12,109 nucleotides of DNA from an uncultured Selenomonadales bacterium (GTDB taxonomy: Bacteria > Bacillota > Negativicutes > Selenomonadales > Selenomonadaceae), in the NCBI GenBank assembly GCA_937915885.1, contig CALGGP010000406.1:1-12109 (forward strand). Direction: 5' to 3'. The translations under genes and the position numbers were made by a program. Under the pieces are notes generated by a model. It made no database searches and was not told the origin of the DNA. It saw only the letters and a program-made list of their open reading frames with translations. This document shows, in pieces, positions 1 to 6,539 of the stretch. Numbering within the stretch: position 1 is the stretch's first letter; each line of letters opens with the position of its first letter.

Positions 1-71
1 TCACCGCGACGGAAATTCAACGGGCGTTGGACATTCTGTCGCGCGCCGATAAAATTGTTCGTTCGCTGTAA
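1..71 (+). CDS. 3' end of an unrecognised gene (partial, enters from left edge)
   Basis: Reading from base 3, 22 codons run to a TAA at 69-71 and give a peptide containing TATEIQRALDILSRADKI. It looks like a short amphipathic C-terminal helix. I do not recognise the family. The reason to call it coding is that the same 55 bases recur exactly at 218-272, again followed by a stop in the same frame (TAA at 286-288). No terminator follows this copy, whereas the second copy has one. The 5' part of the gene lies outside the window, so nothing can be said of its function. A link with the downstream GTPase gene is possible only from position. Confidence 0.5.
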   Translation, partial: TATEIQRALDILSRADKIVRSL

Positions 72-78
72 AAAATAT

Positions 79-88
79 TCCGCGCGGA
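79..88. repeat. Palindromic word TCCGCGCGGA (first of six copies)
   Basis: Exact copies lie at 79-88, 294-303, 4182-4191, 4931-4940, 7976-7985 and 9272-9281. One-mismatch copies lie at 4793-4802 and 5666-5675. Five of the six are preceded by T and four are followed by G. They occur both between genes and inside coding sequence (the GTPase-Sel1 gene, ribD, cvfB, tig). None occurs after about 9390. Confidence 0.8.
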
Positions 89-114
89 GCCGACGGAAGC
101 GATCGGCGGATTGA

Positions 115-288
115 TTGTCGGCGGGGCTCGGGCTCAAGGGGCGGACGGTCGTCGAGGAAGCAACGGTTGAAGAAACGCCCGCGCCGACGGTCAAGGCGGA
201 AATGAAGCCGGCACCGTTCACCGCGACGGAAATTCAACGGGCGTTGGACATTCTGTCGCGCGCCGATAAAATAATCCATTCGCTTTAA
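115..288 (+). pseudogene. Duplicated 3' end of the preceding gene (gene remnant)
   Basis: An open frame from just after a TGA at 112-114 to the TAA at 286-288 encodes a Pro/Glu/Val-rich linker (VEEATVEETPAP) and then the same C-terminal helix as the gene ending at 71, differing only in the last few residues (IIHSL against IVRSL). There is no convincing start codon or ribosome binding site. Upstream, at about 98-135, another frame reads EAIGGLIVGG, which suggests the original frame was shifted near 130. I read this as the left-over 3' part of a 217-bp tandem duplication. It could still be expressed as a fusion if an in-frame start exists that I cannot see. Confidence 0.45.
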
Positions 289-296
289 AAAATTCC

Positions 297-330
297 GCGC
301 GGAGTGCTCGTTTCGCCGCGCTTTTTTTTT
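297..330 (+). terminator. Intrinsic terminator after the duplicated gene end
   Basis: A GC stem GCGCGG (297-302) pairs with CCGCGC (316-321) across a 13-base loop and is followed directly by nine T residues (322-330). It closes transcription before the GTPase gene. The left arm is part of the TCCGCGCGGA palindrome that recurs across the window. Confidence 0.8.
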
Positions 331-347
331 CGACGGAGATGATGATT

Positions 348-3300
348 ATGAAGAGGCTGCCGAACATCTTGCGGCAATTCAAAGGGATATCGTTGACGAG
401 CACCGAGGCGCCCCTGCCGACATACGAGACGGACTTTGCGTATCTGTTGAGCGAAAAAGATTCGCTGTCGAAATTCATCGATCGGCTCGGCAAGCGGCGC
501 GATCAAAATATCGATCTGTATAATTTTTACGCCGCGTATAACATAAAATTCCCCGTCATTCCCGCTACGGTGTCGCTCATCGTCAATCGGCGGTCGGTCG
601 CGTTCGGCATTCGAGACTTCAACGAATTGCTGACGCACATTTGCGCGCATTCGACGGGCGATAAAACGCAGGCGGTCTTTTTGGCGATCCAAGATCGCGA
701 GCCGGAGGAGATGTTGAAGCTCAAGCGCGATATCCTTCAACAGTTTATTTACCTTCGGATTTACCTGCCGATCATCATCGACGAAAATTTTGATGCGGCG
801 CTCAAGACCCTTGACGAGATGATAGCGTCGCGGTCCGACGAAAAAACCGAAATAACTTTTCTCGGCACAAAAAAATCCGGCAAGAGTTCGCTCATCAATG
901 CGATCCTCGGCGCCGAATACACGCCCGCCGGTTCCGAATTGCCCACGCCCAACAAAGTTACGTACCGTTGGGGCGCCGACGCCAACATACGTCTCGAGAC
1001 CGAAGGCAATACGCGGACATTCGACAGCCCCGAGGCGTTGAAAAATCATCTGGCGAATGAATTTCGTCGAGCCGGCAAGACGGCGTCGGCACTGGCGCCC
1101 ATGACTGTCGAGCTGCCGAATTTCCCAGAGGACTTGCGCGACTTTGAGATCGCCGACACGCCGGGACCGAACTTTGCCTCGTCGACCGAGCACGGTCCGG
1201 TCGTCAAGAAATTGCTGAAGAAGATGCGGCACTGCGTCTTCGTGATGAATTATTCGGCGCATCTCACCAACGACGAGGTCAGTCTGTTTGACAGCGCATA
1301 TCGGGTGTTTAACAACAAGCGGCGGCATCAGACGATGATTGTTGCGGTCAATCGCATCGACGAGATGTATGCGGCGGAGGTGATCAAATCCTACGAGCGG
1401 TTTGCGGATTATGTGCGCGGGCGGTTGAATGCGCTCGGCTACGACAACATTGTGGTGGTGAGCATATCGGCGTTGACGGCGGTTTACACCGACAAAATTC
1501 GTCGGCTCATGGTCGATCCGATCGATGCGCCGCTCGAAAGACAGTTGAAGGCACTGCGCAAACAGTATAAGGGCACCGAGCATTCGACGGTTGTAAATTT
1601 CGTCGAGAAGGTGCTCAATGATATACTCGACTTTCACGGCGTGGAGATTGAATCGTTAGAGGCGCTGCGTCGGAGTTCGCGCGTTGGATATTTGATGCGC
1701 ATGATCGAATCGATGTATGATCCGGCGGAGCAATTCGAGTGGATCGATGAGACATTTGCCGACGTGCTTGACGAGGAGTTTGACAGCGACGAAGAATTTT
1801 TCGAGCGTGTTATGGAGTATGCCGAGCAGGGCAATCCCGATGCGATGGTCTATGTCGGAGCGATGTATCACGACGGCAGGGGCGTTACGAAGGACGTGCG
1901 CAAGGCGTTCGATTGGTACCTGAAGGCGGCGGAGCTTGGCAACACCGATGCAAAAATTCTTGTCTCGAGCTATTACAGATACGTCGACAAGAACATCTCG
2001 AAGGCGCTCGATTGGCTCAACCGTGCGATTGCCGACGGCTCGGGCGAGGCGATGTGTCAATTGGCGTGGATATATCGGATGGGCGATGAGGTTGCGAAGG
2101 ACAGCGCTCGGGCGTTTGAATTATTCCTGCGCGCCGCCAATGCCGGTGAGGACGAAGCGATCCTTTCGGTCGGCACGATGTACTTCAAAGGGGAGGGCGT
2201 CAATCGCGATCTCAAAAAGGCGTTCGATTGGGGGCTGCGCGCGGCGGAGCTTGGAAACATTACGGCGATGAGCAATATCGCTTACTGCTACACTTATGGT
2301 GAGGGCGTCGACAAAAACATTCCGAAGGCGATCGAGTGGCTCAACAAGGCTAATGATGCTTCCGACGGCAACAATGCCGATGCGCTCTATGAGCTGTCGA
2401 AAATTTATCGGAAGGGCGACGGTGTCAACAAGGATTTGAAGAAGGCGTTCGCGCTCTGCAAAAAAGCCGCCGACCTCGACAACGTTGACGCCATGACTGC
2501 GCTCGGCGCGATGTACTATAACGGTGAGGGCGTGTCGAAGGACGCGATGAAATCGTTCGAGTGGCAGCTGAAGGCGGCGGAGCGTGGAGACATCGTCGCG
2601 ATGAATAACACGGCGTATTGTTATTTCGAGGGTGACGGGACGGGAAAAAATCTCAACAAGGCGCTCGAGTGGTACAACAAGGCGATCGATGCGGCGGACG
2701 GTGAAAATCCCGTTGCATTGTTTGCGCTCTCGAGAATGTATGAAGAGGGATTAGGCGTTGTCACGGACGAGCGGCGGGCGTTCGAGCTCTGCAGGAAGGC
2801 GGCGGAACTTGAATACGAGCCCGCGTATGAATCGCTTGCCGTCAAATATCATATGGGGTTGGGAACCGATGTTGATCTCCATCGGGCGTTTGAATGGCAC
2901 AAAAAGGCGGCGGAGCTGGGCGATGTTGAGGCGATGAGTTTGCTCGGGCTTATGTACGAGAACGGCGAATATGTTGTGGAGAATCAACGGGAGTCAACGC
3001 GTTGGTACAAGAAGGCGGCGGAGTCGGGCGATGTGTTCTCGATGAGGAATCTTGCATATAATTATGCGCGGGGGCGGGGCGTCGGCAGGAGCATCAGCGA
3101 CGCAACGTATTGGTACGAGCGCGCGATCGATGGTGGCGACAAGAGCGCGGTCGTGATGCTTGCCGATCTCTATTATGATCAGGAATATTATACGAAGGCG
3201 TTTAAGTATTACAAGCGTGCGCTTGATGACGGCGATGAAAGTCGTTTGGCGCGGCTCGGGCAAATGTACTATGAAGGGGAGGGCACCGAGCAAAATTATT

Positions 3301-4325
3301 ATCAGGCGTTGCAAATGTTCAAGCGCGCGGCGGCGTTACATGATGATTATTACGGTCTGATGAATCGGATCGGGAATATGTATTGGGCGGGCGAGGGCAC
3401 GTCGATTGATTACGGTTGGGCGGTTCATTGGTATCGCAAGTCGGCGAACGGCGGTTATGCTTGGGCGAAATACAATCTGGCGTGCTGCTATCGAGACGGC
3501 AAGGGTGTCGGCAAAGATTTTGTGACTGCAGTCCGTCTGTTCAGTGAGGCTGCCGACGACGGCATTGATGCTGCGCTCGAGGAGATCGGACATATGCAGT
3601 ATAACAGAAAAACTCCCGACGGTTATCGTAGTGCGTTGTATTGGTACAAGCGGGCGGCGGAAAAAGGCAATGCCGATTGCATGAACATGATCGGCGTGAT
3701 GTATAATGACGGTCTCGGCACCCAAACGGATTTCGACGAGGCAATGCGATGGTATAAAAAGGCGGCTGATTTGGGGCATGCCATGGCGATGCGCAATATC
3801 GGATTTCTGTATCGATATGGGAACGGAGTCAGTCAGAGTTACGGGATTGCGATCGATTGGCTCAAAAAGTCGTTGGCAGCGGGCAATGAGGATGCACGAG
3901 ATGAGATCACGGCAACGATTGATATGCAACGGGCATGGGAACGCGAACAAGAAGAGATACGGAAAGTGCGGGAGCGCGAGCGCAATCGGAGCAGCGGCGG
4001 CTGTTTCATCACGACGGCGGTGTGTCGGAGCTTGGGCAAGGGCGATGATTGTCGGGAGCTCGAGACGTTCAGGGCATTCCGCGACGGTTGGATGAGCACT
4101 CGAGCGGAGGGGCGTGCGTTGATCGAAGAATATTATCGAATAGCGCCGTCGATAGTTGAGCGGATTGATGCTCGAGACGATTCCGCGCGGATTTACCGTT
4201 CGTTGTGGACGGAATATCTGTCGCCGTGCCTGTCGCTGATCGAGCGCGGGGAGAACGATGCATGCGAGCGTCGGTACATCGAAATGGTAAAGAAATTATC
4301 GAGGACTTTTAAAAGCAATGAGTAA
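348..4325 (+). CDS. Dynamin-like GTPase with about 19 Sel1 repeats and a C-terminal CFI-box
   Basis: This encodes 1325 residues. The ATG at 348 lies 9 bases after CGGAG (334-338); ATGs at 339 and 342 are in frame but too close to it. Residues 1-165 match nothing I know. A GTPase of the dynamin/Era type follows: G1 GTKKSGKS at about 173-180, G3 DTPG at about 270-273, G4 NRID at about 335-338 (Arg in the usual Lys place), and SIS at the G5 position. Residues about 498-1181 are some 19 Sel1-type repeats of 32-39 residues (pattern A..LG.MY..GeGv..d...A..W..KAAe.G), which form helical scaffolds for protein contacts. A charged stretch follows, then CFITTAVC at 1219-1226 and a helical tail with YYRIAPSIV, which resembles the family I recall as CFI-box-CTERM. 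I see no signal peptide or membrane segment, so it is probably cytosolic. Its cellular role is unknown. Confidence 0.9.
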   Translation: MKRLPNILRQFKGISLTSTEAPLPTYETDFAYLLSEKDSLSKFIDRLGKRRDQNIDLYNFYAAYNIKFPVIPATVSLIVNRRSVAFGIRDFNELLTHICAHSTGDKTQAVFLAIQDREPEEMLKLKRDILQQFIYLRIYLPIIIDENFDAALKTLDEMIASRSDEKTEITFLGTKKSGKSSLINAILGAEYTPAGSELPTPNKVTYRWGADANIRLETEGNTRTFDSPEALKNHLANEFRRAGKTASALAPMTVELPNFPEDLRDFEIADTPGPNFASSTEHGPVVKKLLKKMRHCVFVMNYSAHLTNDEVSLFDSAYRVFNNKRRHQTMIVAVNRIDEMYAAEVIKSYERFADYVRGRLNALGYDNIVVVSISALTAVYTDKIRRLMVDPIDAPLERQLKALRKQYKGTEHSTVVNFVEKVLNDILDFHGVEIESLEALRRSSRVGYLMRMIESMYDPAEQFEWIDETFADVLDEEFDSDEEFFERVMEYAEQGNPDAMVYVGAMYHDGRGVTKDVRKAFDWYLKAAELGNTDAKILVSSYYRYVDKNISKALDWLNRAIADGSGEAMCQLAWIYRMGDEVAKDSARAFELFLRAANAGEDEAILSVGTMYFKGEGVNRDLKKAFDWGLRAAELGNITAMSNIAYCYTYGEGVDKNIPKAIEWLNKANDASDGNNADALYELSKIYRKGDGVNKDLKKAFALCKKAADLDNVDAMTALGAMYYNGEGVSKDAMKSFEWQLKAAERGDIVAMNNTAYCYFEGDGTGKNLNKALEWYNKAIDAADGENPVALFALSRMYEEGLGVVTDERRAFELCRKAAELEYEPAYESLAVKYHMGLGTDVDLHRAFEWHKKAAELGDVEAMSLLGLMYENGEYVVENQRESTRWYKKAAESGDVFSMRNLAYNYARGRGVGRSISDATYWYERAIDGGDKSAVVMLADLYYDQEYYTKAFKYYKRALDDGDESRLARLGQMYYEGEGTEQNYYQALQMFKRAAALHDDYYGLMNRIGNMYWAGEGTSIDYGWAVHWYRKSANGGYAWAKYNLACCYRDGKGVGKDFVTAVRLFSEAADDGIDAALEEIGHMQYNRKTPDGYRSALYWYKRAAEKGNADCMNMIGVMYNDGLGTQTDFDEAMRWYKKAADLGHAMAMRNIGFLYRYGNGVSQSYGIAIDWLKKSLAAGNEDARDEITATIDMQRAWEREQEEIRKVRERERNRSSGGCFITTAVCRSLGKGDDCRELETFRAFRDGWMSTRAEGRALIEEYYRIAPSIVERIDARDDSARIYRSLWTEYLSPCLSLIERGENDACERRYIEMVKKLSRTFKSNE

Positions 4326-4614
4326 TGCGTAATTAAGAGACGGGTGCCGCCAACGCGGGCTTGAGCGCCGCCGATAACGCGGGCTCGGGCGCCGTCAACG
4401 TGGGCTTAGACGCCGACAATGCTGAAGGCGGCAGCCCCTTACAGGTCCGCAGGATAATCCGCCCGCCCGAAGTTTGGCGCCTTCAATGCGGTTAAGCGCC
4501 GCGATCTCCGTCGGGCGCCTTGCACTGAAGAGACGGGCGCCGACAACGCGGGGTGGGAACCGCAGGTTTTGTTGGGCGCCGACCATGGTGGGTGGGAGCG
4601 TTGGCGGCGCCCCC
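4326..4614. repeat. Convergent intergenic gap with a degenerate 21-24 bp repeat
   Basis: This gap lies between the stop codons of two convergent genes. Units resembling GCGCCG-N-CAACGCGGGCTTGG start near 4344, 4365, 4389, 4411 (degenerate), 4537 and 4576. A 24-base piece at 4337-4360 recurs at 4530-4553 with three mismatches. No coding frame here looks real, and I see no hairpin with a T run that could terminate either gene. Confidence 0.5.
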
Positions 4615-5715
4615 TCAACGCCGACGGACGCGACCGCCGATCAACACATCTCCGCTGATCATTTCAGTCTCGACATCGACCAACTCAACCGTCTGATCAA
4701 GCGACGCAAAGCCTTCACCCTCGACCGCCGTCAACGCGTCGCGACCGCCGATCACCTTCGGCGCGATAAACGCATTGATCCTATCGACGAGCCCCGCGCG
4801 GAGCAATCCGAAGTTGAGAGTGCCGCCGCCTTCGACCATCACCGACGTGATCTCTCGAGCGCCGAGTGCTTTCATCAGCAACGGAAGGTCAATGTGATCA
4901 CCTTCGCCCGCCGTTATAATTTCTACGCCTTCCGCGCGGAGCCGATCGATATTTTCATTCGGCGCGTTCGATGTGACGGCAATGATCGTTTTCGCTTGAC
5001 GGTCGACCACGACGTTTGCATCGACGGGAGTGCGGGCGCGACTGTCGACGATAATTCGGATCGGATTGCGTGACGGACGCTCGAGGCGCGTCGTCAAGGA
5101 CGGATTGTCGGCAAGCACCGTCCCGATCCCAACCATTATTGCGTCGTACTCGTCGCGCCACTCATGCACTCGTCGGCGCGCGGCATTGGACGTGATCCAT
5201 TTCGATTGCCCCGTCGATGTGGCGATCTTGCCGTCGAGCGACATTGCCGCCTTCATCATGACGAACGGCAACCCCGTCGTGATCCACTTCAGAAAAACTT
5301 CGTTGAGCCGTCGAGCCTCGTCCTCGAGCACTCCGACTTCAACGTCGATCCCCGCGCTCCTCAATCGATCGAAGCCGCGCCCCGCAACCTTCGGATTGGG
5401 ATCGGACATGGCGGCGACCACGCGACTGATGCCTGAGGAAATAATTTTATCGACGCAAGGGGGCGTGCGTCCGAAGTGAGAACAGGGCTCGAGCGTGACG
5501 TAGAGGGTCGAGCCGCGCGCGAGATCACCCGCCGCGTTGAGCGCATGAACTTCGGCATGAGGAGTGCCGGCTTTTCGATGCCAACCGACGGAAATAATTT
5601 TACCGTCGCGAACGACGACCGCCCCGACCATTGGATTGGGAGACGTCCGACCGCGAGCATGCGCCGCCGCGCGGAGTGCCTCCCGCATAAAAAATTCATC
5701 GTTCAATGATATCAT
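4615..5715 (-). CDS. ribD: RibD: bifunctional diaminohydroxyphosphoribosylaminopyrimidine deaminase / 5-amino-6-(5-phosphoribosylamino)uracil reductase
   Basis: This protein carries out the second and third steps of riboflavin synthesis in the cytosol: deamination of the pyrimidine made from GTP, then NADPH-dependent reduction of the ribose. From the ATG at 5715 it has 366 residues, full length for the family. The N-terminal deaminase shows TSPNPMVG, the zinc ligands HAE (53-55) and PCSHFGRTPPC (77-87). The reductase starts at about residue 150 with MSLDGKIA, then SKWITS and MVEGGGTLNFGLL near the end. A TTG at 5721 and a TTG at 5706 (after a GGGGA) are alternative starts; no clear ribosome binding site decides between them. 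No other rib gene is in the window and the 5' leader is too short to hold an FMN riboswitch, so it seems to stand alone, which is unusual but not unknown. Confidence 0.93.
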   Translation of the reverse strand: MISLNDEFFMREALRAAAHARGRTSPNPMVGAVVVRDGKIISVGWHRKAGTPHAEVHALNAAGDLARGSTLYVTLEPCSHFGRTPPCVDKIISSGISRVVAAMSDPNPKVAGRGFDRLRSAGIDVEVGVLEDEARRLNEVFLKWITTGLPFVMMKAAMSLDGKIATSTGQSKWITSNAARRRVHEWRDEYDAIMVGIGTVLADNPSLTTRLERPSRNPIRIIVDSRARTPVDANVVVDRQAKTIIAVTSNAPNENIDRLRAEGVEIITAGEGDHIDLPLLMKALGAREITSVMVEGGGTLNFGLLRAGLVDRINAFIAPKVIGGRDALTAVEGEGFASLDQTVELVDVETEMISGDVLIGGRVRRR

Positions 5716-5746
5716 CCCCAAAAAATTTCTTGGAGGTATTTACAAC

Positions 5747-5896
5747 ATGAAAAAACATGGTAAAATATTTGAGGTGCCGCGCGAAGCGCAGGCGGTCAAT
5801 CGAGCCCCCGGAAAGGTGGGCGCGCTTATGGACGAGAACTTTTTGGCATGGCTGATTGCAGTCATCGTCATCACGGCTCTCGTACTGAGAGCATAA
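5747..5896 (+). CDS. Small single-pass membrane peptide (49 residues), cassette copy I
   Basis: The ATG at 5747 is preceded by GGAGG (5732-5736) with a 10-base gap. The product has a basic, polar first half (residues 1-27) and a hydrophobic segment at about 31-47 (WLIAVIVITALVL) ending RA. I do not recognise the family. The last 22 codons, from the ATG at 5828, recur at 6205-6273. Five of the nine base differences between the two are silent third-position changes, which suggests the peptide is translated and selected. It diverges from ribD with only 31 bp between starts, so its promoter must lie inside the ribD 5' end; a TATCAT at 5710-5715 is a possible -10 box without a good -35. It could be a regulator of a membrane complex, a holin-like or type I toxin peptide; the sequence does not decide. 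Confidence 0.65.
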   Translation: MKKHGKIFEVPREAQAVNRAPGKVGALMDENFLAWLIAVIVITALVLRA

Positions 5897-5965
5897 AAAA
5901 AGATTAGCCGCCACGTCGTCATACGTAGCAGCTATCTACGAACCCCCGGATACAACAGATATATA

Positions 5966-6000
5966 ATTTGGGGGCAGACCGCTTGTTGCGGTGCCCAAAT
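5966..6000 (+). ncRNA. Strong imperfect hairpin in the 3' region of the membrane-peptide gene
   Basis: ATTTGGG-(GG)-CA at 5966-5976 pairs with TGCCCAAAT at 5992-6000, and CCGC at 5979-5982 pairs with GCGG at 5988-5991 around a TTGTT loop. It is directly followed by a terminator hairpin. It may be a structured 3' UTR, a mRNA-stabilising element or part of a small RNA. The matching stretch of copy II (6346-6378) keeps the primary sequence better than the pairing. Confidence 0.4.
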
Positions 6001-6031
6001 GCCTTGCCAACGCAGGGCGCTCTTTTTTTTT
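6000..6031 (+). terminator. Intrinsic terminator of cassette copy I
   Basis: TGCCTTG (6000-6006) pairs with CAGGGCG (6013-6019), including two G-U pairs, around a six-base loop. It is followed by CTC and a run of nine T residues. The same structure with a perfect stem recurs at 6380-6409. Confidence 0.75.
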
Positions 6032-6204
6032 ATCAAAGAGAACTTCTTGCATGACTCATTACAGCCAACTGAATTATATGATCTGCCGACGCCGATTGCA
6101 AGCAAAATTACATCTTTACACGATGAAAAATTTGTGATAAAATATATTCGGCATTGCGAAAAGCGCAGGCGGTCAATCGAGCCTCCGAGGAGGAGGCGGC
6201 GCTT

Positions 6205-6273
6205 ATGGATGAGAACTTCCCGGCGTGGCTGATTGCAGTCATCGTCATTACGGCTCTCGTTCTGAGAGATTAA
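6205..6273 (+). CDS. Small hydrophobic peptide (22 residues), cassette copy II
   Basis: The ATG at 6205 lies eight bases after a GGAGG within GAGGAGGAGG (6187-6196), and the frame ends at TAA 6271-6273. The product, MDENFPAW then a hydrophobic run ending LRD, matches residues 28-49 of the peptide at 5747-5896 with only Leu-to-Pro and Ala-to-Asp changes. Upstream, the region matching the first half of copy I is still present (AQAVNRA is coded by the same bases at 6163-6183). Its original start at 6123 now meets a stop after four codons because of a one-base length difference. Copy II is therefore either a shortened gene that has gained its own ribosome binding site or a decaying pseudogene. 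Confidence 0.45.
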   Translation: MDENFPAWLIAVIVITALVLRD

Positions 6274-6282
6274 AAAGATTAG

Positions 6283-6494
6283 CCGCCAAAGCCCTACCAA
6301 ACTTTGACGGCAATCTACGAAGTTTAACCACAGTACACTATACAATTACGGAGGCAGATCGCTTGTGGCAGTGCCCAAACGCCCTGTTGACGCAGGGCGC
6401 TCTTTTTTTACCGCCAAAGCCCTAGCAAACTTTGACGGCGATCATCGCATCCCTGTTTTACTAACACATATATTTACGGAGGCAGACCGCTTGT
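6283..6494. repeat. 128-bp-offset tandem repeat inside cassette copy II
   Basis: CCGCCAAAGCCCTA-N-CAAACTTTGACGG at 6283-6310 recurs at 6411-6438. TTACGGAGGCAGA-Y-CGCTTGT at 6346-6366 recurs at 6474-6494. Both pairs are exactly 128 bases apart. Only the first unit contains the terminator. Confidence 0.75.
6380..6409 (+). terminator. Intrinsic terminator of cassette copy II
   Basis: CGCCCTG (6380-6386) and CAGGGCG (6393-6399) form a perfect seven-pair stem around TTGACG, followed by CTC and seven T residues. It follows the 22-residue peptide gene by about 105 bases. Confidence 0.8.
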
Positions 6495-6539
6495 ACGCTC
6501 ATTATATGATCCTCCGTCGCCGATTGCAAGCAAAATTTT

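Larger units (their letters stand above)
1..303. repeat. 217-bp-offset tandem duplication of a gene 3' end
   Basis: Bases 1-55 and 218-272 are identical. The similarity continues with a few changes through the stop codon and the following TTCCGCGCGGAG (to 89 and to 304). The left limit lies outside the window. Confidence 0.85.
5747..6537. repeat. Two diverged copies of a peptide-hairpin-terminator cassette
   Basis: Copy I spans about 5747-6109 and copy II about 6123-6537. Matching blocks in the same order are: the peptide gene (5786-5912 against 6163-6286), GGCAGACCGCTTGT-type blocks (5973-5985; 6352-6366), the terminators (6000-6031; 6380-6409), and ATTATATGAT...GATTGCAAGCAAAATT (6073-6109; 6501-6537). 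Apart from the two peptide genes, I see no coding sequence in 5897-6539. Confidence 0.7.

Noticed and set aside
115..288. A complete small gene
   Set aside because: No start codon with a binding site; it is explained as the duplicated end of the gene on its left.
285..1637. 450-residue minus-strand frame opposite the GTPase gene
   Set aside because: It is the antisense shadow of a recognisable GTPase, is rich in Arg and His, lacks a ribosome binding site and resembles no family.
4474..5073. Plus-strand frame of 199 codons opposite ribD
   Set aside because: Antisense of the RibD reductase domain, which has clear family motifs.
5716..5746. FMN riboswitch ahead of ribD
   Set aside because: The leader is too short and the conserved RFN core is not seen on the minus strand up to 5900.
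5747..6031. Firm call of a type I toxin-antitoxin system
   Set aside because: The peptide size and hydrophobicity fit, but I see no convincing antisense promoter or pairing RNA; it is kept only as one possibility.
6283..6537. CRISPR-like array from the repeated blocks
   Set aside because: Only two units at 128-base spacing, with conserved interior parts; there are no uniform repeats or unique spacers.
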